Below the pieces are notes generated by a model. It was not told where the DNA came from. It made no database searches and worked only from the letters and a program-made list of their open reading frames with translations. Shown here in pieces: positions 1-7,773 of a stretch of DNA of 29,285 nt. The stretch comes from JAVVVD01 sp964642795 (GTDB lineage: Bacteria; Bacillota; Clostridia; Christensenellales; CAG-138), in contig CAZXRQ010000022.1 of assembly GCA_964642795.1 (NCBI GenBank), positions 1 to 29,285 of the forward strand, in the 5' to 3' direction. The translations under genes and the position numbers were made by a program. Each line of letters begins with the position of its first letter. Position 1 is the stretch's first letter.

Positions 1-48
1 TTTTACATTAAGGGCTGCGGCCCTTAATAATCCCGGGGTTTATCGACA
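1..48 (+). repeat. 48-bp hairpin repeat, left copy
   Basis: This stretch is the inverted counterpart of 29231-29278; 46 of 48 positions match, differing only at positions 4 and 17 here. It contains a 9-bp perfect stem (7-15 with 20-28) closed by the loop TGCG, then a CCCGGGG block and the end TTTATCGACA. The other copy has loop TTCG in the same orientation, so both fit the UNCG class of stable RNA tetraloops. It lies outside the hairpin that follows the pepF-like gene. It is probably a dispersed intergenic element of the REP or BIME kind; the function is unknown. Confidence 0.85.
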
Positions 49-54
49 GACTGA

Positions 55-76
55 GCCCCCGCTTATTAGCGGGGGC
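55..76. terminator. GC-rich hairpin after the oligopeptidase gene
   Basis: An 8-bp perfect stem, GCCCCCGC (55-62) with GCGGGGGC (69-76), encloses the loop TTATTA. It lies 28 bases past the stop of the minus-strand oligopeptidase gene. The only short T-rich tail (TTTGATT) is on the plus-strand side, so the direction of termination is uncertain. It may serve a plus-strand transcript entering from the left, or act as a 3'-end stabiliser for the minus-strand gene. Confidence 0.6.
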
Positions 77-103
77 TTTGATTCATGTTATTTATGCTGT
101 CCG

Positions 104-1804
104 TCATCGCAGGTCATCCTCGCTGATGGATTCCAGCCAATCCACGGCTTCGCCGACTACGCGCCTAATAACGCTTTCGTCAAACGGTGAGCCTATGCCG
201 GCCGCAGCAACTATATCGTTCAGTGAGCCGCGGCCGCCTATATCGCATATAGCCAGGTAACGCTGGAAGGCGTCGTAGGTGTCTTCCCGGCTGAGCGCCC
301 AAAACTGGAAGGCACATATGAATGCAATGGAATAATCGAGGTAATAAAACGGCGATGAGAATATGTGCCCCTGCCGCACCCAGTACCCGCCTGAAGCCAA
401 AAACGGCGACTCGCAATAGTCCAGCCACGGCTGGTATTTTTTATCCAGACTGCGCCACAGCTCACGGCGCTCGGCGGACGTCATTTCCGGGGTGGAATAG
501 ACAGCCTCCTGAAACTCATCCACAGCGGCCTGATAGGGGAGCGCCAACAGTCCGCCAGACAGCTGCATAAACTCGAGCTTAAGAGTATCCTTACCGAAGA
601 ACAGCTTCATCCACGGCCATGTAAGATACTCCATGGTGGTAGAGTGTATTTCGCAGGCGTCGTTGGCGGGGAACACGCAATCCGGCATTATTGGCTGCTT
701 TACCGTGCGGAAAAGTTGAAATGCATGACCAAGCTCATGCGTCAAAATGCCAATATCGTCGCTGCTGCCGTTCGAATTGGCAAATACATACGGGTAGTTA
801 TACTCCGGCAGCAGGTCGCAGTAGGCGCTGGCGGCCTTGCCGTGGCGGGAGGGAAGGTCATATGCTTCGCGCTCGCACATAGCATCTATAAACTCGCCCG
901 TTTCGGGCGACAGCTCGTGATACATTTGACTTGCAAGCGCAAGCTGATCCTTTAGCGTGCCGCGCGACTTGGGATTGCCGCCGGGGAAAGAGGCGTATTT
1001 GTCATAATGGCGCGGAGCGGTTATGCCAAGGCGCGCGGCCTGCCGTGCGCTATGATTTGCAGCCGCGGGGCAGACATATGTATGTATGGCGGTTCGAAAT
1101 CTGCCGGCCTCAGCAGGTGTAAACGAGCGGCAGAGGCGGGCATATGCAAGCTCTGTAAAGGAGGGAAAGCCAAGCTCGCGCGCTATGCGTGTACGGAGCT
1201 TTACAAGCTCGTCGTATACGCCTTCGATTTTATTTGCGTGCCGTTCGTAAAAGCCGAAAAGTGCATCGGCAGCGCGCTTGCGCCGGTCGCGCTCCGCGGA
1301 TTCCATCAGCGCCCAAAAGTCGTCTACGGTACGCAGCTTGCCTTCAAAACTTACTTCCGCGGATGCTATAAGGTGCTCGTAGCGCGAAATCAGCGCGTTT
1401 TCCTGCTGCAGCAAAGGCAATACCTTGTCGTCGTAGGTGGACGCCAGCTGTGCGTAGGTGGCGCTGGTAGCCGCGCCAAAATGCGCGTCAAGCTCGTTTA
1501 CATACGGCGACGCAATATACGCACGTTGAAATGCTGCGATACAGCCGTCTATAACCGGAAGCTGTCCGTCCCAAAAGTCGCGTTCCGCAGCATATAGCTT
1601 ATCATGAACATTGCAGTCGCAGCGGTAATGCGCAAGTGTGGCCATGCAAGCGACATGGTTTCTTACCCTGTTGAACTCCGCGGCGCAATCCAGCGCGTCG
1701 GCTGCATTTTTGGCCACTGCAAAGCGCGCCGTGATGCCGTTCAGCTCGGCGCAGGCGTCGGATACGGAGGGCCTTTCGTATTTGATCTCTGATAGCTTAA
1801 GCAT
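104..1804 (-). CDS. M3 family oligoendopeptidase (PepF-like)
   Basis: This is a 566-residue cytoplasmic zinc metallopeptidase of family M3, whose members cut short peptides inside the cell. The zinc-binding HExxH motif is visible as HELGH within THELGHAFQ, roughly two thirds along the protein. The N-terminal KYERP start and the overall length match the shorter PepF-like oligoendopeptidases of Clostridia. There is no signal peptide. The start at 1804 is chosen because residues 1-15 align with family N termini, yet no Shine-Dalgarno sequence is visible upstream. The gene stands alone: divergent from the DUF1002 gene and followed by a hairpin at 55-76. Exact substrate and gene symbol cannot be fixed from sequence. 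Confidence 0.9.
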   Translation of the reverse strand: MLKLSEIKYERPSVSDACAELNGITARFAVAKNAADALDCAAEFNRVRNHVACMATLAHYRCDCNVHDKLYAAERDFWDGQLPVIDGCIAAFQRAYIASPYVNELDAHFGAATSATYAQLASTYDDKVLPLLQQENALISRYEHLIASAEVSFEGKLRTVDDFWALMESAERDRRKRAADALFGFYERHANKIEGVYDELVKLRTRIARELGFPSFTELAYARLCRSFTPAEAGRFRTAIHTYVCPAAANHSARQAARLGITAPRHYDKYASFPGGNPKSRGTLKDQLALASQMYHELSPETGEFIDAMCEREAYDLPSRHGKAASAYCDLLPEYNYPYVFANSNGSSDDIGILTHELGHAFQLFRTVKQPIMPDCVFPANDACEIHSTTMEYLTWPWMKLFFGKDTLKLEFMQLSGGLLALPYQAAVDEFQEAVYSTPEMTSAERRELWRSLDKKYQPWLDYCESPFLASGGYWVRQGHIFSSPFYYLDYSIAFICAFQFWALSREDTYDAFQRYLAICDIGGRGSLNDIVAAAGIGSPFDESVIRRVVGEAVDWLESISEDDLR

Positions 1805-1955
1805 TATTTAACAACACGGCACATAACGGCGTACCGGCCGACAAATACAGTTACCGAAAGGTTGTGAACGCGGCTTGGCGGCGCTGCAGAACCGTGCGGT
1901 GTAGAGAAAAGACGTATAAACAGATCACATATACGCATAAACCGGGCAACACTAC

Positions 1956-1983
1956 ATATAGTATAATAACATATTTACTATAT
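1956..1983. repeat. AT-rich inverted repeat in a divergent intergenic region
   Basis: The gap 1805-2118 is 314 bases without a gene. It contains a perfect 8-bp inverted repeat, ATATAGTA (1956-1963) and TACTATAT (1976-1983), whose arm centres are 20 bases apart, about two helical turns. It lies between the divergent oligopeptidase and DUF1002 genes and could be an operator for either. No clear minus-strand promoter could be assigned, and nothing else recognisable is present apart from the promoter at 2087-2095. Confidence 0.4.
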
Positions 1984-2086
1984 AATAAAAATGATGTTTT
2001 GAGGATGGTAAGAAAGCGCAGCGGTATGAAAAACAAGAGAATTGACAATAGTTCACATTAAATTAAAACTACGCTGCATCGAACAG

Positions 2087-2095
2087 TGGTATAAT
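2087..2095 (+). promoter_or_regulatory. Extended -10 promoter of the DUF1002 gene
   Basis: TGGTATAAT is a perfect -10 hexamer (2090-2095) preceded by the TGN extension. No good -35 lies 16-18 bases upstream, which is normal for extended -10 promoters. It sits 45 bases before the start codon at 2140. Confidence 0.6.
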
Positions 2096-2139
2096 ACAGC
2101 ATAGAAAACAGTACCCATATGGGAGGAGCGAAACAAATA

Positions 2140-3015
2140 ATGAAAAAGACCTTAGTTCTGCTGTTGGCAGCCATAATGATATTTGGAGCGGCTGGAACGG
2201 CGCTGGCTATAGACGCCGGCGAGGAACGCGTAACCATAGGCGCGAATTTGGATGACTCGCAGATCACACAGATTTATGCTGACTTTGGCCTTACTCGCGG
2301 TTCCGTCACTGAGCTTATCGTTACCAATGCCGACGAGCGCGAATACCTTGAAGGGCTGGTGCCGGATGAGAAGATCGGGCATGTGGCACTTTCCTGCGTG
2401 TATATCAAAACGCTGGAAGCGGGAAGCGGGCTGCATATATCGACCAACAATATCAACTGGTGTACCTCGGAGATGTACATAAACGCCCTGACCACAGCTG
2501 GCATATCCGATGCGCAGGTAATGGTCAGCGCGCCTTGGCCGGTATCCGGAACCGCGGCGCTTACGGGTATTTACAAGGCATACGAGGATATAACCGGCAT
2601 ACAGCTTTCAGAGCTTGCCAAGACGATAGGTGCAGAGGAGCTTGTGCTTACCGGCGAGCTGGCCGAGTATATCGGCAGCGAGGATGCGACCGAGCTAATA
2701 AACGAGCTTAAAAAAATACTTGACCAAACCCAGAACATGACCGATGCAGAGGTCTTAGATGAGATCAGAAGGCTGGAGGGGCAGTATAGCGTTGAGCTTA
2801 CCGAGGCACAGGAAAAGCAGGTGCTGAGCCTGTGCCGCCAGCTGGAAAAACTGGACGTAGACGAGCTCAAGACCAAGCTTATCGACATTACCGAGACCGT
2901 ACAGGCCGCAAGTGCAGCCAAGCAAAAGCTGGACAATTTTGGAGAAAACGTCAAGAGCTTTTTTGGCTCCATCGGCAACTTCTTTACAAACCTATTTGGC
3001 GGCAAAGAGGAGTAA
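2140..3015 (+). CDS. DUF1002 family secreted protein (YpuA-like)
   Basis: A 291-residue protein whose N terminus is a classic Sec signal peptide: MKK, a hydrophobic core, then AGTALA before the probable cleavage site near residue 23. The body resembles the DUF1002 family, represented by B. subtilis YpuA, exported proteins of unknown role. The second half is strongly helical and charged, with coiled-coil character around residues 180-265, and the extreme C terminus is a short Phe-rich amphipathic stretch (FFGSIGNFFTNLF). The start at 2140 places the signal peptide correctly and follows GGGAGGAG at 2121-2128; an in-frame ATG at 2119 has no ribosome site. It is a single-gene transcript with promoter at 2087-2095 and terminator at 3092-3128. 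Confidence 0.85.
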   Translation: MKKTLVLLLAAIMIFGAAGTALAIDAGEERVTIGANLDDSQITQIYADFGLTRGSVTELIVTNADEREYLEGLVPDEKIGHVALSCVYIKTLEAGSGLHISTNNINWCTSEMYINALTTAGISDAQVMVSAPWPVSGTAALTGIYKAYEDITGIQLSELAKTIGAEELVLTGELAEYIGSEDATELINELKKILDQTQNMTDAEVLDEIRRLEGQYSVELTEAQEKQVLSLCRQLEKLDVDELKTKLIDITETVQAASAAKQKLDNFGENVKSFFGSIGNFFTNLFGGKEE

Positions 3016-3091
3016 TCTAATCCAACTGCTTTATGTAAAAAGGCTCACGGCCGTGTCAAACTGAAATCCGCGGAGCGGACAATGAGTAAAT

Positions 3092-3128
3092 AGACCTCCT
3101 GTCGCAGGATGAATGCGACAGGAGGTCT
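3092..3128 (+). terminator. Terminator of the DUF1002 gene
   Basis: A perfect 15-bp stem (3092-3106 with 3114-3128) encloses a 7-base loop, 76 bases after the stop codon. The following tail TTGTATG is only weakly T-rich. Confidence 0.75.
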
Positions 3129-3237
3129 TTGTATGGGGGCTCGACTGAAAAGCCTTATTGTCTAAGGTGCCCAAAATGAAGGTATAAGGTTATACTTTAT
3201 ATGCTTCTGCAATTATCAGCGCACACAGCTCAAAAAT

Positions 3238-3266
3238 ACTGACGCCGCTAGAGCTGCGTCGTCAGT
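3238..3266 (-). terminator. Terminator of the MFS/lipoprotein pair
   Basis: Arms ACTGACG (3238-3244) and CGTCAGT (3260-3266) pair, with a further CGC/GCG helix after one mismatch. Read on the minus strand the stem is followed by ATTTTT (3232-3237). It lies 7 bases past the stop of the lipoprotein gene. Confidence 0.8.
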
Positions 3267-3272
3267 TATGCG

Positions 3273-5084
3273 TTATTCATACAGCGAACACAGCAGTTCA
3301 AATGCGCTGAAATAATCCACGGGCATGTGGTATTCACTTCCAGAATACCCTGTGAAGCTGGGGGGTGGGTCATTGGATATGCTGCCAATACAGCCTAAGG
3401 GTTCGCCGGTCTCAAAATCGTATGCGCACAGGTAGGTAACGGTGCTGTATGCCTTGGCGGTGGCGTTGCCGCTGGTATATGTGCCATAGAATACGTCGCG
3501 CGAATCAAGCAGCAGCAATATGTCGATATCCTCCACTGATGCGGGTATGACGGAGTCGGGAAGCGACAGTCGCTCATCTAAAGCGCCATACCATGCGGTC
3601 AGCATGGACGGGAGTGCTACAAGGTCGTCCGAGCCGCCGACATATACCGGGAGTATTTTGCCGTCAGGCGGGGCGATCAAGGACTGTGCAGTATCCATTT
3701 CAGCATACCGTGCCACATCAAAGCGCGCGTCAGCTGTAATGAGGGCATACATCAGTTCAAACTTAATGCTGCTTTGTCCGGTTGCGGCGCCGGTCATGCA
3801 GGTCCGGACGGCATTCAGCTCTGTAAGCAATGCGTTCGCATCCTCTGCAAGCAGGAGCTTATTCAAAAATGCCGCATATATGCTGCTTCCGTCTGTGGCG
3901 ACGTCCAACGCTCCGGCCGCAACGGCCTCATCTACGAGGGCTATGCCGTCCGCAATGTCGAGGCAGGGGATCACCGCTGCAAGCAGTCCGTCTATTTCCA
4001 CGCCAAGCTCTAAACCGCGGTGGATGATAGGTGCAGCCTCGGCTTCGGTGCAGCTTTCGGCTATAGCGGAGCAGAGCGCGTCAATTTCGTAACCGCCGGG
4101 CAGGGCGCTTGCCACCGCGGGATTGGGGTCGGTCATTATCGCCTCCAGCGCGGCGATGGCTCCGCCGCTTCCGCGTATGGCGTATGCGGCGATCAGCTCG
4201 ATATAGGAGGGGTGGCTGGCAAACGCTTCAGAGTATTCTTCGGTATTTACGCTGCGCATCAGCAGCTTGTACAGCGATAGCAGCTCGGCGTCGTCCGCGC
4301 ACTGCTTTTTTAGTGCGAGTACGCCAAGGTAGCAATCCGCAAGCGCCTGTTCATCCAGCGTGCCGCCGTCGATGAGCCAAACGGACGCTGCAACGCGGTC
4401 CAAAATGGCTTCGGAATCGTCAGCGGCGATTGCAGCGGCGTATTGTTCCATCTTCCAGCCGCATTTGCCGGGAGCGTATTCTTCCGCCGCCGCTTCGAAT
4501 CCGTTGGAAAGCGCGATGGAAATGTATCTGCGCAGGTCGGAATCATCGTATTCTGCCGGGAACTCGTCGGACGGCTCGTAAGCGTGCAGCAGCTCCTGCC
4601 AGTTATCCGGGATGTATTTATCGTTGCCGTTGCGGGTAAATACGATGTCCATTATGCCAAAGTTGACCTTGCCGGCTCCATCCATGTTGTTAGGTGTAAC
4701 ATAGCACAGATAGCCTAAGGCGTATTCTTCGTTAAGCTCAACTATCTCTAGATAGTAGCCGCCGCGCTCAATGAAATCGATACCGTCATCCGGACGCATC
4801 TCTGCGCTCGCGGCTTGGATATTGCCACGGAACGAAGGCGTTATTGCGGCGGCGCCTTCCGGATAGTCTACACCCTCGATGTAGTGCGCATCGTTTGCGT
4901 CCATATCAAACTCAAAGTCGTAGGCGTTGGGCACTTCCGGGTTGTAGATGAAGGAAACCTCTATCTCATCTACGCGCTCACAGGAGGCAGTCCCCTTAAA
5001 CTTGACGTGCTTGCCACAGCCGCCAAGCGTAAGCGAACCGGCCGCGATCAGCAGCGCCAGAAGTGCACACAGAGCCCTTTTCAT
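3273..5084 (-). CDS. Large lipoprotein of unknown function
   Basis: A 603-residue protein I do not recognise. The N terminus is a lipoprotein signal: MKR, a hydrophobic Leu/Ala core, and lipobox LGGC with the lipidated cysteine at residue 23, so it should be anchored on the outer face of the membrane. Residues 30-170 look beta-rich. The middle (about 180-450) is very Ala/Leu/Glu-rich and probably helical, perhaps an alpha-solenoid. The last 130 residues look mixed again. The ribosome site GAGGAG lies 10 bases before the ATG. It starts 26 bases after the MFS transporter gene ends, with no terminator between, so the two are probably co-transcribed. A role linked to the transporter is inference only. 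Confidence 0.75.
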   Translation of the reverse strand: MKRALCALLALLIAAGSLTLGGCGKHVKFKGTASCERVDEIEVSFIYNPEVPNAYDFEFDMDANDAHYIEGVDYPEGAAAITPSFRGNIQAASAEMRPDDGIDFIERGGYYLEIVELNEEYALGYLCYVTPNNMDGAGKVNFGIMDIVFTRNGNDKYIPDNWQELLHAYEPSDEFPAEYDDSDLRRYISIALSNGFEAAAEEYAPGKCGWKMEQYAAAIAADDSEAILDRVAASVWLIDGGTLDEQALADCYLGVLALKKQCADDAELLSLYKLLMRSVNTEEYSEAFASHPSYIELIAAYAIRGSGGAIAALEAIMTDPNPAVASALPGGYEIDALCSAIAESCTEAEAAPIIHRGLELGVEIDGLLAAVIPCLDIADGIALVDEAVAAGALDVATDGSSIYAAFLNKLLLAEDANALLTELNAVRTCMTGAATGQSSIKFELMYALITADARFDVARYAEMDTAQSLIAPPDGKILPVYVGGSDDLVALPSMLTAWYGALDERLSLPDSVIPASVEDIDILLLLDSRDVFYGTYTSGNATAKAYSTVTYLCAYDFETGEPLGCIGSISNDPPPSFTGYSGSEYHMPVDYFSAFELLCSLYE

Positions 5085-5110
5085 AATATGATAACTCCTC
5101 TATTTTGCAA

Positions 5111-6421
5111 TCAGTCGTCCACGTCGAATGCTTCAAGCTTGCTCTTGGGGGCGTCGGGCTTGCTGTCGCCGTGCTTGGCGAAGCATATGGGGAATATCGC
5201 CGCTATGACCATTATCGCCGCATACGGGAACAGCGTGTTGTAGCCAAAAAACTGTATTAGATAGCCGGACAGCGTGGGGGTTATCACCTGCGCCGCCATG
5301 GAACAGGTGTAGTAGTAGCCCGTATACTTTCCGACGTTTCCCACGCGGCTAATCTCCCATACCATCGGGAAGGTGTTTACAGTTACGGCCGCCTGCGCAA
5401 AGCCCACCAGTATGAACATCGGGTAGAGCCATATGGAGTAATTGCGCGCGCAAAGAGCCGCAAATACAAAGCACGCGACTGCCGTGCCGAGGCCAATTTG
5501 TATCATCCGTTTGCGGCCTATGCGGGAGGATATCATGCCTATGGGCAGGTAGGATATCACGGCCGCGACCGTGGCAACAAGCAGACAGGTGGAGGCCTTG
5601 TCCAGCCCATCCGTCCACATATGCGTGGCGTATTTGGTAAATGCGGTGGTAACGGCGTTGTAGCCCATGAACCACAGCGCTATCGTGGCGAGTATGAGTA
5701 TAAGGCTTTTTAGCACGTCGGGCGGCAGCTTTTCCTTGCCGTTTTCCTCTATTGCTTTGCCTTGATCCTCATCCTCGGTCACGCCGTAGTTGATGTCCTT
5801 CATCTGCTGTACAAGCTTGCGCTCCGGTATAGTCAGCAGCAGTATCACTATGGCCGCAACCATAAGCGCGGCTACTGCGAGGAATAGATAAAGATAGTTT
5901 GCCTTGCCGTCTGCGGCGTACTGTACGGCGATTTTAACCATAAGCAGCGTATATACGCCGCCGAATGCGCCCATTAGGTTGATCACCGCATTACCCTTTG
6001 AGCGGAGCGGTTTAGGCGTAACGTCCGCCATAAGCGCTACGGCAGGGGCGCGGTATATGCCCATTGCAACAAGCAGCATACCCAGCACTACCAGAAAAAT
6101 GAATATCGATGTACTGGGCGACCATACGCCGTAGCTGTTTGCAAGCAGCGGAAGCGCCATCATGAGTACTACCGCTATGCCGGTGCCTACGGCTACAAAA
6201 GGAAGCCTGCGGCCTTTTTTATCCGACAGTGCGCCAAACCATGGCAAAAGAAACAGCGCCAGTATATTGTCTATGGACATAATAAAGCCTGCGGGGCCGT
6301 CCTTTACGCCATATGTATCGCGGAGTATAAGCGGAATTATTCCGTCGTAGACCTGCCAAAATGCGCATATGGACAGGAATGCAAGACCGACCAGCATGGT
6401 GCGTCCGTAGTTTAGCTTCAT
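5111..6421 (-). CDS. MFS transporter, SLC45/sugar-transporter-like
   Basis: A 436-residue integral membrane protein with about 12 hydrophobic segments. Between segments 2 and 3 it has the MFS motif A (GALSDKKGRR). A second signature, YRAPAVALMADVTPKPLRSKG, is typical of the SLC45/GPH-like branch that often moves disaccharides or other sugars. A charged cytoplasmic loop of about 40 residues (KLVQQMKD to EKLPPD) separates the two six-helix halves. Its ribosome site is AAGGGGGA about 10 bases before the ATG. It is the first gene of a two-gene minus-strand unit with the lipoprotein and is divergent from the C-S lyase gene, with a promoter at 6475-6503. Substrate unknown. Confidence 0.85.
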   Translation of the reverse strand: MKLNYGRTMLVGLAFLSICAFWQVYDGIIPLILRDTYGVKDGPAGFIMSIDNILALFLLPWFGALSDKKGRRLPFVAVGTGIAVVLMMALPLLANSYGVWSPSTSIFIFLVVLGMLLVAMGIYRAPAVALMADVTPKPLRSKGNAVINLMGAFGGVYTLLMVKIAVQYAADGKANYLYLFLAVAALMVAAIVILLLTIPERKLVQQMKDINYGVTEDEDQGKAIEENGKEKLPPDVLKSLILILATIALWFMGYNAVTTAFTKYATHMWTDGLDKASTCLLVATVAAVISYLPIGMISSRIGRKRMIQIGLGTAVACFVFAALCARNYSIWLYPMFILVGFAQAAVTVNTFPMVWEISRVGNVGKYTGYYYTCSMAAQVITPTLSGYLIQFFGYNTLFPYAAIMVIAAIFPICFAKHGDSKPDAPKSKLEAFDVDD

Positions 6422-6474
6422 AGTATGAGAGTTCCCCCTTAATACTGTAAGAAATGGATATATACTTAACTCAC

Positions 6475-6503
6475 ATTATATAGGTATAATCGAAGTGCCG
6501 CAA
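6475..6503 (-). promoter_or_regulatory. Promoter of the MFS/lipoprotein unit
   Basis: On the minus strand a perfect TATAAT (6475-6480) lies 17 bases after TTGCGG (6498-6503), a three-of-six match to the -35 consensus. It is about 55 bases upstream of the transporter start. Confidence 0.5.
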
Positions 6504-6528
6504 CGGGGAATATTCGTTATACTGTGTA

Positions 6529-6557
6529 TTGTGCGACGCGCTGACGTGGATTATAAT
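6529..6557 (+). promoter_or_regulatory. Promoter of the patB-ansA unit
   Basis: TTGTGC (6529-6534) and a perfect TATAAT (6552-6557) are spaced by 17 bases, 41 bases before the start codon at 6599. The -35 match is weak (three of six), so activation or moderate strength is likely. Confidence 0.55.
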
Positions 6558-6598
6558 CAATATAAGGTAAATAATATCGCATAATGCGGAGGATTATA

Positions 6599-7768
6599 AT
6601 GTACGATTTTCAGACGCTAAAAAGCCGAAACGGCACCGGCTCGGCAAAATGGGAATTTGCACCGGAGGCGACGCGCAGGGCGGGAGTGGTGCCGCTCAGT
6701 ATAGCGGATATGGAGCTGCCGGTCGCGCCGGAGATAACCCGCGCGGTGATAGAAGCGGCGGAACACGGCGTATATGGCTATACCGTGCCGGATAAAGAAT
6801 ACTTCGACTCTGTTTCGGGGTGGCTCAAACGGAGGCACGGCGTAACGGTTTATAATGAATGGATAAGCTGTACGCCGGGCGTTGTAACGGCGCTGGGTAT
6901 AGCTGTGCGCGAGTTTACGCAGCCGGGCGACGGTGTAATTATACAACCGCCGGTGTATGGGCCGTTTTGGAGTGCGGTGAGGGATAACGGGCGCACGCTG
7001 CTGGAGAACCCGCTGGTATACGAAAACGGGACTTACCACATGAATTTCGATGGCCTTGAACAGCTGTGCGCAAGGCCAGAGGCAAAGCTGATGATACTTT
7101 GCAGTCCGCACAATCCGGTTGGCCGCGTATGGACGGCTGATGAGCTTATGCGAGTAGGCGAGCTGTGCAAAAAGCATGGCGTAATGATAATTGCCGACGA
7201 GATACACCACGACATAGTTTTCGACGGGCAGGAGCATACTGTGTTTATTACGCTCCCCGGCATGGCGGATAACTGTATGCTCTGTACCGCCACCAGCAAA
7301 ACCTTCAACATCGCCGGGCTGTGCTGCTCCAACATATTCATACCCAATAAGGAACTGCACGAGCGCTTTGAGCGCCGCTGTTCGGTGGAGAGTATGTTCG
7401 GTATACCGTATTTTGCGCGCGCCGCGACTATCGCGGCATACACAAAGTGTGACGCATGGGCAGACGAGATGCTTGCGTTTATACAGGGTAACTTTGAGTT
7501 CATGCGCGAGTTTTTGAATGCGCATCTGCCTCAGCTTAAGCTGATACGCGCGGAAGGAACATACCTCGCCTGGGTAGATATGCGTTCGCTGGGACTGGAT
7601 GATAGGGCGCTGGAACAGCTCACGGTAGACCGAGCGCTGCTTGCACTGGACGAGGGATATATATTCGGGACCGGCGGCAGCGGCTTTGAGCGCTGGAATC
7701 TCGCATTGCCGCGAGTGGAGCTGAATAAGGCGCTTGAGAGGTTGGAAGCTGCCATAAAGGAGATGTAA
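6599..7768 (+). CDS. PatB/MalY-type cysteine-S-conjugate (cystathionine) beta-lyase
   Basis: A 389-residue PLP-dependent fold type I enzyme of the MalY/PatB subfamily. Members cleave the C-S bond of cystathionine or cysteine conjugates, releasing a thiol, pyruvate and ammonia. The start resembles PatB proteins (RNGTGSAKWEF, then IADMELPVAPE). The cofactor lysine is K234 in TSKTFNIAGL, preceded by the PLP-ring aspartate region IADEIHHD and the CSPHNPVGRVW motif. The start at 6599 is preferred to the in-frame ATG at 6584, because GGAGG (6588-6592) lies 6 bases before it and would otherwise be inside the gene. Its stop is 5 bases before the asparaginase gene, indicating one transcript. It could be annotated simply as class I/II aminotransferase. 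Confidence 0.9.
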   Translation: MYDFQTLKSRNGTGSAKWEFAPEATRRAGVVPLSIADMELPVAPEITRAVIEAAEHGVYGYTVPDKEYFDSVSGWLKRRHGVTVYNEWISCTPGVVTALGIAVREFTQPGDGVIIQPPVYGPFWSAVRDNGRTLLENPLVYENGTYHMNFDGLEQLCARPEAKLMILCSPHNPVGRVWTADELMRVGELCKKHGVMIIADEIHHDIVFDGQEHTVFITLPGMADNCMLCTATSKTFNIAGLCCSNIFIPNKELHERFERRCSVESMFGIPYFARAATIAAYTKCDAWADEMLAFIQGNFEFMREFLNAHLPQLKLIRAEGTYLAWVDMRSLGLDDRALEQLTVDRALLALDEGYIFGTGGSGFERWNLALPRVELNKALERLEAAIKEM

Positions 7769-7773
7769 CCGGC

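Noticed and set aside
2042..2047. TTGACA as the -35 of the DUF1002 promoter
   Set aside because: It lies over 40 bases from the TATAAT at 2090, and no -10-like hexamer is found 16-18 bases after it.
6617..7525. 302-residue open frame opposite the C-S lyase
   Set aside because: Shadow of a well-identified gene; no initiation signal and no recognisable domain.
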